The notes below the pieces were generated by a model. That model was not told the origin of the DNA. It worked only from the letters and a program-made list of their open reading frames with translations, and ran no database searches. A DNA stretch of 61,239 nucleotides from an uncultured Fidelibacterota bacterium (GTDB lineage Bacteria > Fidelibacterota > Marinisomatia > Marinisomatales > UBA1611): positions 1 through 61,239 of the forward strand of contig CACEHW010000003.1 in assembly GCA_902559415.1 (NCBI GenBank), in the 5' to 3' direction. Shown here in pieces: positions 51,527 to 59,833 of the stretch. The position numbers were made by a program, and so were the translations under genes. Each line of letters opens with the position of its first letter. The stretch's first letter is position 1.

Positions 51527-52276
51527 ATGCTAAGTGTAAAAAGATTAAAACAAATCCAGTTTTTAAAAACTAAAAAAGGACGCTTAAAAGAAAAATTGTT
51601 TTTGATTGAAGGTAAAAGGTCAGTAGAAAATTATATTCTTAAAAGCAATCTAGTTGAAGAAATAGTTATATCAGATTCAGAAATTGGATATAATAAACCA
51701 ATAATTGATCTATGCATTCAAAAAAAGATAAAACTTATAACTGTATCGAATAAAATAATTTCAAAACTTTCAGATACAAAGACTCCTTCAGGTCTTATTG
51801 GTATTTGTAAAATACTAACACCAGGAAAAATAGACTTAAATGCTAAAAGATGGTTGTACCTTCATAAAATAAAAGACCCTGGTAATATGGGGACTCTATT
51901 AAGAACTGCAGCTTGGTTTAATATTAAAAACATTGCTCTGTCAGTTGACTCTGCTGATCCTTTTAATAATAAAGTAGTTAGATCTGCTATGGGGGCACAT
52001 ACTTATATAAATATCTATCAGAAAATGGATATTAATACCTTTATTAAAAAAGATTATTTATTAATTGGCGCAGATCAAAATGGTAAAAGCCAGTTGGAAA
52101 ACTCTGAATACTCTAAAAAAATAATGCTATGCCTTGGGAGTGAAGCAGAAGGTTTTGATAGGTCTTTTAAAAACAATCTAGATAGACTTATATCAATAAA
52201 AAAAACTGGACAAGGCGAATCGTTAAATGTCGCAATAGCAGGATCAATATTAATGAATGAGATCTCTATAAAATAA
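51527..52276 (+). CDS. TrmH/SpoU family RNA methyltransferase
   Basis: Methylates a ribose in rRNA or tRNA using SAM with a trefoil-knot fold. Motif 1 is DPGNMGTLLRTAAWF, motif 2 LGSEAEGFD and motif 3 ESLNVAIAGSILMNE. An N-terminal substrate-binding domain of about 95 residues precedes them. This arrangement fits RlmB-like enzymes. The exact target is unknown. Confidence 0.92.
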   Translation: MLSVKRLKQIQFLKTKKGRLKEKLFLIEGKRSVENYILKSNLVEEIVISDSEIGYNKPIIDLCIQKKIKLITVSNKIISKLSDTKTPSGLIGICKILTPGKIDLNAKRWLYLHKIKDPGNMGTLLRTAAWFNIKNIALSVDSADPFNNKVVRSAMGAHTYINIYQKMDINTFIKKDYLLIGADQNGKSQLENSEYSKKIMLCLGSEAEGFDRSFKNNLDRLISIKKTGQGESLNVAIAGSILMNEISIK

Positions 52277-52304
52277 AACGGGTATCATAAAAGACGCCCC
52301 GTTT
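52275..52304 (+). terminator. Weak hairpin after the methyltransferase
   Basis: AAACGGG (52276-52282) pairs with CCCGTTT (52298-52304) around a 15-base loop. There is no T-run, so it is a weak candidate. The remainder of the 180-base gap holds nothing I can identify. Confidence 0.3.
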
Positions 52305-52456
52305 ATAGTGCTGGTTAATTAGAGTACTTTATCATAATCTTTCTGATATCGTAAAACAACGGATTATTTAATATTTTCGGTTACAATTCATGTTTTTTTA
52401 ATGAAAAATGAATACCGTAAGTTTCAATTAATTGAAACAATAAGAACCTGATTTTA

Positions 52457-53248
52457 ATGAGAAGCACAGTTAGACTTGGAGGCGTAGTTGGCGTCGTAAT
52501 TTTATCGGTAATATCTGCATTTGTTATTGGCGGTATTATCATGGGGATTTTTGCATCTGACCCTGAAGAAATGAATAAATTTTACTTATACCTCTCATTC
52601 TTCTTAGGACAAGGAGTAATCATACTTCCCCCAATTTATTACTTAAATATTAAAAAAAAGCCAATATTGAACTCGTTTAGATTAAATCCAATACCAACTA
52701 AAACACTTCAAAGTTCTGCTGTCTTTAGTTTAGGCGTGATAATTATTTTTGATACCTTTGATCGAATTCTACATCAATTAGTCCCTACTCCAGATTACAT
52801 TATTGACCTAGGAAATATTATGCAGCCTGATTCTACATTGGGTTTTATATTTTTATTTCTTGCTGTTGTGATAATGGCGCCTATTGGGGAGGAAATAGTT
52901 TTTCGAGGATTTTTACAAAAATTTTTGGAAGAACACTGGAAGGATATCACGCGAGCTGTCTTAGTTACAAGTTTGTTTTTTGCAATGATACACTTCAACC
53001 CATTTTGGACCGTTCAAATTTATTTATTAGGAGTAATCCTTGGGTTTCTATCATGGAAAACGAACTCTATAATCCCAAGTATCGTATTACATAGTATGAA
53101 TAATGGTATTGCTTTTATTTTAACAGTTTTTGATGAATCTGATCTTGGTATATACCTCTGGAATGAGAATGTATCTCCGATATTCATAGCCATTGCTATT
53201 TATTTAATTTATAGTGGTTTTAAAAACATAACCCCGATTGAGAAATAA
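52457..53248 (+). CDS. CPBP family intramembrane metalloprotease
   Basis: A 263-residue membrane protein with about seven helices. The three family motifs are GEEIVFRGFLQ (EExxxR, near 143), FFAMIHF (FxxxH) and LHSMNNGIA (HxxxN). Members include CAAX prenyl proteases and bacteriocin-immunity proteins. The substrate is unknown. It starts a + strand run that continues with mgtE, one base away. Confidence 0.92.
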   Translation: MRSTVRLGGVVGVVILSVISAFVIGGIIMGIFASDPEEMNKFYLYLSFFLGQGVIILPPIYYLNIKKKPILNSFRLNPIPTKTLQSSAVFSLGVIIIFDTFDRILHQLVPTPDYIIDLGNIMQPDSTLGFIFLFLAVVIMAPIGEEIVFRGFLQKFLEEHWKDITRAVLVTSLFFAMIHFNPFWTVQIYLLGVILGFLSWKTNSIIPSIVLHSMNNGIAFILTVFDESDLGIYLWNENVSPIFIAIAIYLIYSGFKNITPIEK

Positions 53249-53249
53249 T

Positions 53250-54620
53250 ATGCGAAAGGAGATGTTTGACCATGAAATAAATATATTAAGGGATACCTAC
53301 CGAAGACTCTTAAGAAGAAATGCAAAAATAAATTTAATTAAACTCACAAGTAAAACTCACCCTGCTGACCTTGCAGTAGTATTTAGACATTTTCAGGATG
53401 AAGAACAATTGGAGATATTTTCATTAATGAAAGAGAGTGAGCATACTGCAGAATTTTTAAGCGAATTGGATGATGCTCTAGTAAATGAATTATTAGAAAA
53501 TGAAAGCTATGAACGAATAGCTGCAATAATTGAAAAAGCGTCAACTAATGATCAAAGTGGAATCCTAAATATTCTAGATGATGAAAAAGCTAAATCGATA
53601 ATAGAATTATTAAATGTTGAAGAACAAGAAGAAATAGCTGAGATCATGGGATATCCAGATGATAGTGCTGGAGCATTGATGAATACCGAAGTTTTTACCT
53701 TACATGAAAGCATTACAGCTGGTGAAGCAATTAAAACACTCCAAGACCAAGAAGGCGCTGAAATGGTGTTCTATTTATATATCACTGATGATGATGATAG
53801 ATTAGTTGGGATAATTTCATTAAGAGCACTTACTACTACCTCCTCTAGCACGACACTAAAAGATATAATGATAAAAAATGTACACTCAATTAGGCCGGAG
53901 ACAGACCAAGAAGAAGTTGCAAAAATAGTAGCTCAATATAATTTTTTAGCAGTACCAGTCCTAGATCCCGATTCAAAATTGCTTGGAATAGTTACAGTCG
54001 ATGATGTTGTAGATGTAATAAGAGAAGAGGCAACTGAAGATTTCTTACGAATGGCTGGTGCAGGTAAAGATAGAGAGATATTATTAAAATCTAGTTGGGA
54101 AAACGCTAAAACCAGACTGCCTTGGTTATTTGCTAGTTGGATAGGGGGAATAATAGCTGCTTCCTTAATTGGCATTTTTGAAAATATGTTAGAAAATATA
54201 ATTGCTTTAGCTGCCTTTATACCTGTCATTCTAGGAATGGGTGGGAATATAGCAACTCAGTCTTCAACAATAATAGTTAGAGGAATGGCGACTGGAAGAG
54301 TTAATTTAGGTGGAGAAATAAAATTAATTTTAAAAGAAGCTCAAGTCGGATTGATTCTTGGGACATTATATGGAGTGTTACTAGGACTTTTTGCTAGGTT
54401 TATTTTTTCTGATGCTCCAGAAAACTTAGGATTTGTTGTTGGACTTAGTATTTGTGCTTCAATGATTGTAGCAGCAACAGTGGGCACTATAATACCATTA
54501 ATTCTAAGAAAACTAGATATAGATCCTGCCGTTGCAACTGGTCCATTTGTTACTACTAGTATAGATATTTTAGGAGTTCTTTTTTACTTTTTGATTGCTG
54601 GATTATTTTTACAGATATAA
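53250..54620 (+). CDS. mgtE: Magnesium transporter MgtE
   Basis: A magnesium channel gated by internal magnesium. The N-terminal superhelical domain (about 1-125), the two CBS domains (about 130-250) and five membrane helices (from about 285) are complete. The MGYPDDSAGALM and LGMGGNIATQSSTI motifs are typical. I use the ATG at 53250, one base after the previous stop, and not the upstream TTG. About 456 residues. Confidence 0.96.
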   Translation: MRKEMFDHEINILRDTYRRLLRRNAKINLIKLTSKTHPADLAVVFRHFQDEEQLEIFSLMKESEHTAEFLSELDDALVNELLENESYERIAAIIEKASTNDQSGILNILDDEKAKSIIELLNVEEQEEIAEIMGYPDDSAGALMNTEVFTLHESITAGEAIKTLQDQEGAEMVFYLYITDDDDRLVGIISLRALTTTSSSTTLKDIMIKNVHSIRPETDQEEVAKIVAQYNFLAVPVLDPDSKLLGIVTVDDVVDVIREEATEDFLRMAGAGKDREILLKSSWENAKTRLPWLFASWIGGIIAASLIGIFENMLENIIALAAFIPVILGMGGNIATQSSTIIVRGMATGRVNLGGEIKLILKEAQVGLILGTLYGVLLGLFARFIFSDAPENLGFVVGLSICASMIVAATVGTIIPLILRKLDIDPAVATGPFVTTSIDILGVLFYFLIAGLFLQI

Positions 54621-54621
54621 C

Positions 54622-55710
54622 ATGGATCTAGTATTATTACTTGGGGCAACTCCATATTTCTGTTTTGTTGTCATTATTATATCTGGATTACTTTTTAGGC
54701 AAAAACACTCGAATGAACATGGTCAAAGTTTACCTTTCGTTTCAGTAGTTATCGCCGCAAGAAATGAAGAAAAAAATATATCTAACCTATTAGATGATCT
54801 AATTAAGCAAACAATTGATAAAAATAATTTTGAAGTCATTGTTTCAAATGACAGATCAAAAGATAAAACAGGTCAAATTATTAATGATTATTCTAAAAAA
54901 TTTGAATTTGTAAAGTGTATTCATATTACAAAGAAAAAAGATATGGCATCAAAAAAATATGCATTAGAGCAGGCTATAAAAAATTCTAAAGGTGAAATTA
55001 TATTAGCAACTGATGCAGATTGTCGGGTTTCTAAACATTGGGCGACATCAATGGCAAACCTTGTAAATAAAACAAATAAAGTTGTTATCGGATACTCCAA
55101 AATTAAAAGTAGAACAACATTAATTAATGAAATTCAAAAAATTGACTTTTTAGGAATAATGGCATCTAACGGGGGATTATTAACAAACGGTATTATCTGT
55201 TCCGGTTCTGGACAAAACCTTGCTTACAAAAAAGAAGATTTTTTTAGAATCGGAGGGTTTGAACCTGTTAAAGACAAAGAGTCTGGAGATGATATGTATA
55301 TTGTGCAGGCCATCTCAAAATTAAGGGGAGCAGTTTTTAATTATGATGAAAATAGTTTTGTCTCTACCTTACCCAAAAAGACAATATTAGGATATATAAA
55401 TCAAAGAATAAGGTGGTCCTCAAACTCAAAACTTACTTTATTTACTAGTCCATTATTCTTTTGTTTTCTAGTATCAGCTTTTGCAGCAAACATAACCATA
55501 TTAGTTTCTTTAATCATATCTTTATACATTACCTCAATATTATTTTTTATAAAATTATTACTCGAAGCAATTGTCCTTTACATAGGCTCTAAATTATTTT
55601 TAACAAAAATCTCAATCTTATCTTATATATCTTGGAGCCTAACCCAGCCATTATACATTCTTTTAGTAGGGATAGGTGGATTAATCGGTAAATTTTCATG
55701 GAAAAAATAA
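54622..55710 (+). CDS. Membrane glycosyltransferase family 2
   Basis: A processive-type GT2: one N-terminal helix, a cytoplasmic GT domain (FVSVVIAARNEEKNI, NDRSKD, DxD in ATDADC) and a C-terminal Q(x)xRW-like motif INQRIRWSS, followed by three helices. I prefer the ATG at 54622, two bases after the mgtE stop. It could add sugars to a carotenoid or lipid, or extend a glycan; the substrate is unknown. Confidence 0.88.
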   Translation: MDLVLLLGATPYFCFVVIIISGLLFRQKHSNEHGQSLPFVSVVIAARNEEKNISNLLDDLIKQTIDKNNFEVIVSNDRSKDKTGQIINDYSKKFEFVKCIHITKKKDMASKKYALEQAIKNSKGEIILATDADCRVSKHWATSMANLVNKTNKVVIGYSKIKSRTTLINEIQKIDFLGIMASNGGLLTNGIICSGSGQNLAYKKEDFFRIGGFEPVKDKESGDDMYIVQAISKLRGAVFNYDENSFVSTLPKKTILGYINQRIRWSSNSKLTLFTSPLFFCFLVSAFAANITILVSLIISLYITSILFFIKLLLEAIVLYIGSKLFLTKISILSYISWSLTQPLYILLVGIGGLIGKFSWKK

Positions 55711-55722
55711 AAGCCTCTTCTT

Positions 55723-56121
55723 ATGAATAAAGTCACATTGGTATCAAAACTTAAATGGAAAATCTTAGTTTGGATAATATTGGTAATAGTATTGAGTTTA
55801 GCATTTTTTTATGGGCATCAATATGGAATCAACCAAAGAATAATTATTCTTATAACATTGGCATTAGGTACATTTACTCAAATTTTTTCAGGCATTACAT
55901 CTCTCATTGCATTAATCCCATTTTTTGGGCCTTTTATATTAAAAGTAATATCCATACCCATTTTTTATATTTTAAATGCTATGGGATGGGTAGTTTCAGT
56001 GGTTGCAATTAAAAAAGGATATGTCAATGAGCTATCAAAAAGTAGAACTATTACATTAGCTTTATTGGTTGGTATTATCATCGGATATATATTAGGAAAT
56101 ATAATCCCCCTGAATAAATGA
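55723..56121 (+). CDS. Small membrane protein, unknown function
   Basis: A 132-residue protein with four predicted helices (about 14-34, 38-60, 66-95 and 107-128). I do not recognise the family. It lies 12 bases after the glycosyltransferase and its stop overlaps the next gene by four bases (ATGA). Confidence 0.5.
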   Translation: MNKVTLVSKLKWKILVWIILVIVLSLAFFYGHQYGINQRIIILITLALGTFTQIFSGITSLIALIPFFGPFILKVISIPIFYILNAMGWVVSVVAIKKGYVNELSKSRTITLALLVGIIIGYILGNIIPLNK

Positions 56122-56543
56122 CAATTTTAATTTTACATGGACCTAATCTTAATCTCGTAGGCTTAAAATCTGCTACAGTTGGAGAAAAACTAACTCTTGA
56201 TAAAATCAACCGAGCAATTCGTCTTCATGTCAGAAAAAAAGATATCAATCTTAAAATAATTCAAACTCATAAAGAATATATTGCAATCAATTTTATTCAA
56301 AGAAATCGAAATTCTGCTTCAGGGCTGGTAATTACTCCTACTTCATGGGCTAATTACAATCAAACAATTTTTGAAACTATAAAAATAACAGACCTACAAA
56401 CAGCAGCGGTTTACTTTGACAAACCTTATAATTTAGGCACTGGAGAGAAAGACACTATTTTTATTGCCGATAAGATAAAATCTTTTTCTGGAGAACCTAT
56501 TGATACAATTAAATCTGCAATAGATCATATTGCTAATAATTAA
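56118..56543 (+). CDS. Dehydroquinase (AroQ)-like protein lacking catalytic residues
   Basis: The first residues (TILILHGPNLNLVG) and length (141) fit the type II 3-dehydroquinate dehydratase fold. The catalytic residues do not. The Tyr of the loop (IYG in AroQ) is Val (ATVGEK), the NPGG/NAGG stretch is ITPTSW, the LTH histidine is WANYN, and the EVHISN histidine is AVYFDK. I conclude that it cannot catalyse the shikimate reaction, and a new role is probable. It is coupled to the membrane protein before it (ATGA) and to the M23 peptidase after it (TAATG). Confidence 0.65.
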   Translation: MTILILHGPNLNLVGLKSATVGEKLTLDKINRAIRLHVRKKDINLKIIQTHKEYIAINFIQRNRNSASGLVITPTSWANYNQTIFETIKITDLQTAAVYFDKPYNLGTGEKDTIFIADKIKSFSGEPIDTIKSAIDHIANN

Positions 56544-57283
56544 TGTATAAAAAAAATATTATAGTATTTTTATTCACTACTATAATTAGTGCTCAAAGTT
56601 TAGAAAATCCAAATACATCACCTCTTCATATTTTAGGAAAAATATCAAAAGAGAATCAAAAAATAGAAAACACTGATTTTTTCAACCCTGAGTGGGTAAA
56701 AGATTTAAAACTTTTACTCCCTTGCAAAGATATTAAACTCCCAAAAAGGTCTAGTAGACTGCCTAATGCCCCTAGAACCTATAGAAATGGAACCCATAGA
56801 GGTATAGACTTTTTTTCAAACTGGGGGACAGATGTCAGGGCTGTAGCACCAGGATTAGTTATAAGAGCAGATCATAATTATAAAGAATATCCCGCAAAGT
56901 TCAGGGAAAAAATGTTGCGCTCTTCAGGTAGTGTTGGACATACGCCCTCAGATATATTTAATAATGTTCTTCTTGGAAAAGCTATTTTTCTAGATCATGG
57001 TTTTGAACTGATCCCTGGCTTTAGAACTATTTCGATATACGCACACTTATCAAGCATAGACAAAGATATAATTGGTGGGGCTAAAGTAGAAGCGGGACAA
57101 TACATTGGCAAGACAGGAAACTCTGGGACAAAAGCTAGCACTCTTGGGACAAGAAGGGAAGCACACCTTCATTGGGAGTTGATTCTCCAAAAAGATAATA
57201 GAGAAATATACCTAGGGAAAGACATCCCTTATGATAAGCTATATGAAATGCTTGATAATATTTTTGTTAAAAAATTAGATTAA
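56543..57283 (+). CDS. M23 family metallopeptidase
   Basis: A 246-residue secreted protein with a signal peptide (to about residue 17). The zinc ligands of the LytM/lysostaphin fold are in HRGIDFFS (His and Asp) and AHLHWEL (second His of HxH). A 30-residue insertion lies between the first strand and the LDHG strand. Such enzymes cut cross-linked peptidoglycan peptides. The gene overlaps the convergent ASST-like gene by 17 bases. Confidence 0.9.
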   Translation: MYKKNIIVFLFTTIISAQSLENPNTSPLHILGKISKENQKIENTDFFNPEWVKDLKLLLPCKDIKLPKRSSRLPNAPRTYRNGTHRGIDFFSNWGTDVRAVAPGLVIRADHNYKEYPAKFREKMLRSSGSVGHTPSDIFNNVLLGKAIFLDHGFELIPGFRTISIYAHLSSIDKDIIGGAKVEAGQYIGKTGNSGTKASTLGTRREAHLHWELILQKDNREIYLGKDIPYDKLYEMLDNIFVKKLD

Positions 57284-58703
57284 TTAAATAGAAAATATCT
57301 TCATTATTAATTTCACCGTCACCATTAACATCACCCTTATCTAAAAATTGATTCCCCATTATAAGCTCAGAGACTTTTATCAAATCATAAATATTAATAG
57401 CGTAGTCAATATATATATCTCCCTCTAAATCACTGATGTATGAAAGACTATATTTTTTAGCCCTAGCTGTATACCCAATTAATTCACTGACCTGTTCAGT
57501 AGAACATTCCCATACAATCTCACCATCTTCATCTGCCTCAAATAAACGTTTTTCTTCAGAGACTGTAATAAATGTATTCCCATTGGGTAATCTATAAGCT
57601 CCTGATTGGAAACTAGAAAAAAAGGAATCATTACCACCAAAAACCAAATCATAATTATCAGGACCATAGACGCTATCACTATTTAAAAAATAATTACCTT
57701 GAGAGTCCATTGGTGGTTCAAATTCAATCACAGATGAATTTCCAAATTCATTACTGTTGGGGATAGTATCTATGGGATTATTATTAAAAATAAGTAACTT
57801 ACCTGAACCAGGAAAATCATCTGGAACCCAATGTACACCATGCTGAGCGCTTAACTTTTGATCATTACTAGTTCCCCTACCATAGTTGATAGGATTCCCC
57901 CATCTGTATAAAATATCACCACCCTTATTACCATTTCCACCATCATGTCCACTAGCTTCTAATGTGGTAGTGCTATGGTCAATAATAAAAATTTCATTTA
58001 AGTGTTTTGAAGAAAACACTATTTGATCAATGTTCTCATTATATGCTATTGCATTAGTGTGTAACCAATCCCCTTCATTTGGATTTGTAAATTCACCAAT
58101 ATTTATGTCAAGTAATTCTGGTTTATCTTCAATAGTCCCATAATTGATTAGTGAGCTATCTATATCTTGAATAAGATGATCCCATATATGCCACTCCCAA
58201 ACTATTTCTGCGGTGTTACTGCCAATGGGCGATATCTCATAAATAACCAAAGGCCAAATTTCATTTTCGATGTTCACCCTACCGGCATTAATTGCATCAG
58301 AGTAGGCTATTTTCTCCCAACCTAGTACTAAAATATTACCATTAGGTAATACTTCAAAATCATGATGAGGATGAAATGAATTATTATAAAAATCGTATTC
58401 CCATAGTGTGTTACCATCCCAGTCAATCTTTTTAAAATTACCACCAATAGGTCCGCGTGTATTCCCAAATGAATGATCTGTAGATTTAAATTGTATAATA
58501 ATTGATCCATCAGGATTTAAATGCGGAATCCCAATAGCAGATAATTCATGTTCCCAGACGTTAACCTTATTATATAGATTATTAATTAGATATGTTTTTG
58601 AGCTAGCTGATCCTTGACTTTGTGAAAACAAAATTAAACCATTATAAACTTCACAATTCGAAAATGAGTAAAAATAGAATATTAATAAAATAAAAAATCG
58701 CAT
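57267..58703 (-). CDS. Arylsulfotransferase-like secreted protein with dockerin
   Basis: A 478-residue secreted protein. After a signal peptide (to about residue 17) the body resembles the ASST beta-propeller: repeated aromatic-rich strands, NPDGSIIIQF, HHDFEVLPNGNILVLGWE and NGNTFITVSEE. The last about 45 residues are a dockerin-like pair of calcium loops (DLEGDIYIDY, then GDVNGDGEINNEDIFYL). In cellulosomes dockerins bind cohesins; in FCB bacteria they occur widely on secreted proteins. The start codon is only two bases after the upstream terminator's T-run. Confidence 0.72.
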   Translation of the reverse strand: MRFFILLIFYFYSFSNCEVYNGLILFSQSQGSASSKTYLINNLYNKVNVWEHELSAIGIPHLNPDGSIIIQFKSTDHSFGNTRGPIGGNFKKIDWDGNTLWEYDFYNNSFHPHHDFEVLPNGNILVLGWEKIAYSDAINAGRVNIENEIWPLVIYEISPIGSNTAEIVWEWHIWDHLIQDIDSSLINYGTIEDKPELLDINIGEFTNPNEGDWLHTNAIAYNENIDQIVFSSKHLNEIFIIDHSTTTLEASGHDGGNGNKGGDILYRWGNPINYGRGTSNDQKLSAQHGVHWVPDDFPGSGKLLIFNNNPIDTIPNSNEFGNSSVIEFEPPMDSQGNYFLNSDSVYGPDNYDLVFGGNDSFFSSFQSGAYRLPNGNTFITVSEEKRLFEADEDGEIVWECSTEQVSELIGYTARAKKYSLSYISDLEGDIYIDYAINIYDLIKVSELIMGNQFLDKGDVNGDGEINNEDIFYLINLIF

Positions 58704-58734
58704 ACAAAAAAAGGGCAGAAAAATCTGCCCTTTT
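58704..58734 (-). terminator. Rho-independent terminator after the PorV-like gene
   Basis: A perfect 11-bp stem (58709-58719 with 58724-58734) with a four-base loop, followed on the minus strand by seven T residues. It sits 27 bases after the PorV-like stop and immediately before the next start codon. Confidence 0.9.
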
Positions 58735-58760
58735 AAATTAATAATAATATTTAGATATTA

Positions 58761-59810
58761 TTAGAAAGCAATCCTAAGTGCTAAAACTGAATTAGTACCA
58801 AAATCACCCATTGGAAGCATAGAGTAATCAACACTCATATTCATTCCAACAAATCTAGATACATCAAGAGAAGCACCAAAAGAAACACCATCTGATGGGT
58901 TTGTATACCAATCTTCATCACCATGGTCATGATCATCATCATGATGCTCTATTTCTTGAGCAGCACCAGATGTTTGAAAACCTACACCTACAGATCCTAA
59001 TCCATCTAAAACGTAACCAACACTAAGTTTTAGCTCATCAGTAGCGTAATAATTACTTGTATAAGTCACACCTAGATCAGCGCCAGCTACATTGTATGAC
59101 AGCCCCATATCAAATGCAAAAGGGAGGTCAAACGGCTGTGCATCTACCTTATAGTATTCCTCAGGACGATCTGAGCCAGTAGCTGTAGCAATAACTCCAA
59201 GACCTTCTCCATCATATTTCATTGGTGAACCAAAGTTCTTAAGTACGAATCCAACATCAAGACCTTCTCTTCCAAGTAGGCCTTTATATTGAACACCTAA
59301 ATCATAAGCAACACCAGTAGCAGCAACTCTGCCAAAGCTCTCTCTGATAACATTAGTATTCAAACCAACAGTTGTATTATCAGAAAGTCTTCTAGCAAAT
59401 GTGGCACCTATAACAGAAAAGTTAGGTGTGAAAACCTGACCTGTACCATCTGGGTACCAAACTGTAGTTTCATCAATATCACCCATATTAAAAGTTCTAA
59501 CATTAAGACCCATCTTATACTCACCAATGGCTGTTGCAACACCAAAAAAGCTATTAGTGATGTCGGCTATATACTGCCTGTTTGAAAAGATAGCATCTAT
59601 GTTATTCTCACTATTTGCTAACCCCGCAGGATTCCAAAAAGCTGCATCCATACCAGTAGCTGTAGCTGCCGCGCCACCACCAGAAAGGTGCTTAGCACTT
59701 GGGACTACAAGCAACTGAGTAGAAGAAGCAGAACCCATTCTTGAGTTTTGCCCAATCAACAGGGAGCTAATAACAATAATTACGAAAGTTGTAATAATCT
59801 GTTTTTTCAT
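58761..59810 (-). CDS. PorV/PorQ-like outer-membrane protein (UPF0164 type)
   Basis: A 349-residue outer-membrane barrel of the type used with the type IX secretion system or as an FCB surface barrel. The N-terminus has a signal peptide (to LLIGQ) followed by SSTQLLVVPSAKHLSGGGAA and GMDAAFWNPAGLA, the family signature. Strands end in aromatics and the last residue is Phe. A loop near residue 285 is very rich in His and Asp (EHHDDDHDHGDE). I choose ATG 59810, preceded by GGAG. It is transcribed with the type IX cargo gene, 23 bases away. Confidence 0.85.
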   Translation of the reverse strand: MKKQIITTFVIIVISSLLIGQNSRMGSASSTQLLVVPSAKHLSGGGAAATATGMDAAFWNPAGLANSENNIDAIFSNRQYIADITNSFFGVATAIGEYKMGLNVRTFNMGDIDETTVWYPDGTGQVFTPNFSVIGATFARRLSDNTTVGLNTNVIRESFGRVAATGVAYDLGVQYKGLLGREGLDVGFVLKNFGSPMKYDGEGLGVIATATGSDRPEEYYKVDAQPFDLPFAFDMGLSYNVAGADLGVTYTSNYYATDELKLSVGYVLDGLGSVGVGFQTSGAAQEIEHHDDDHDHGDEDWYTNPSDGVSFGASLDVSRFVGMNMSVDYSMLPMGDFGTNSVLALRIAF

Positions 59811-59833
59811 TTTATTCTCCATTTCAATTCTTA

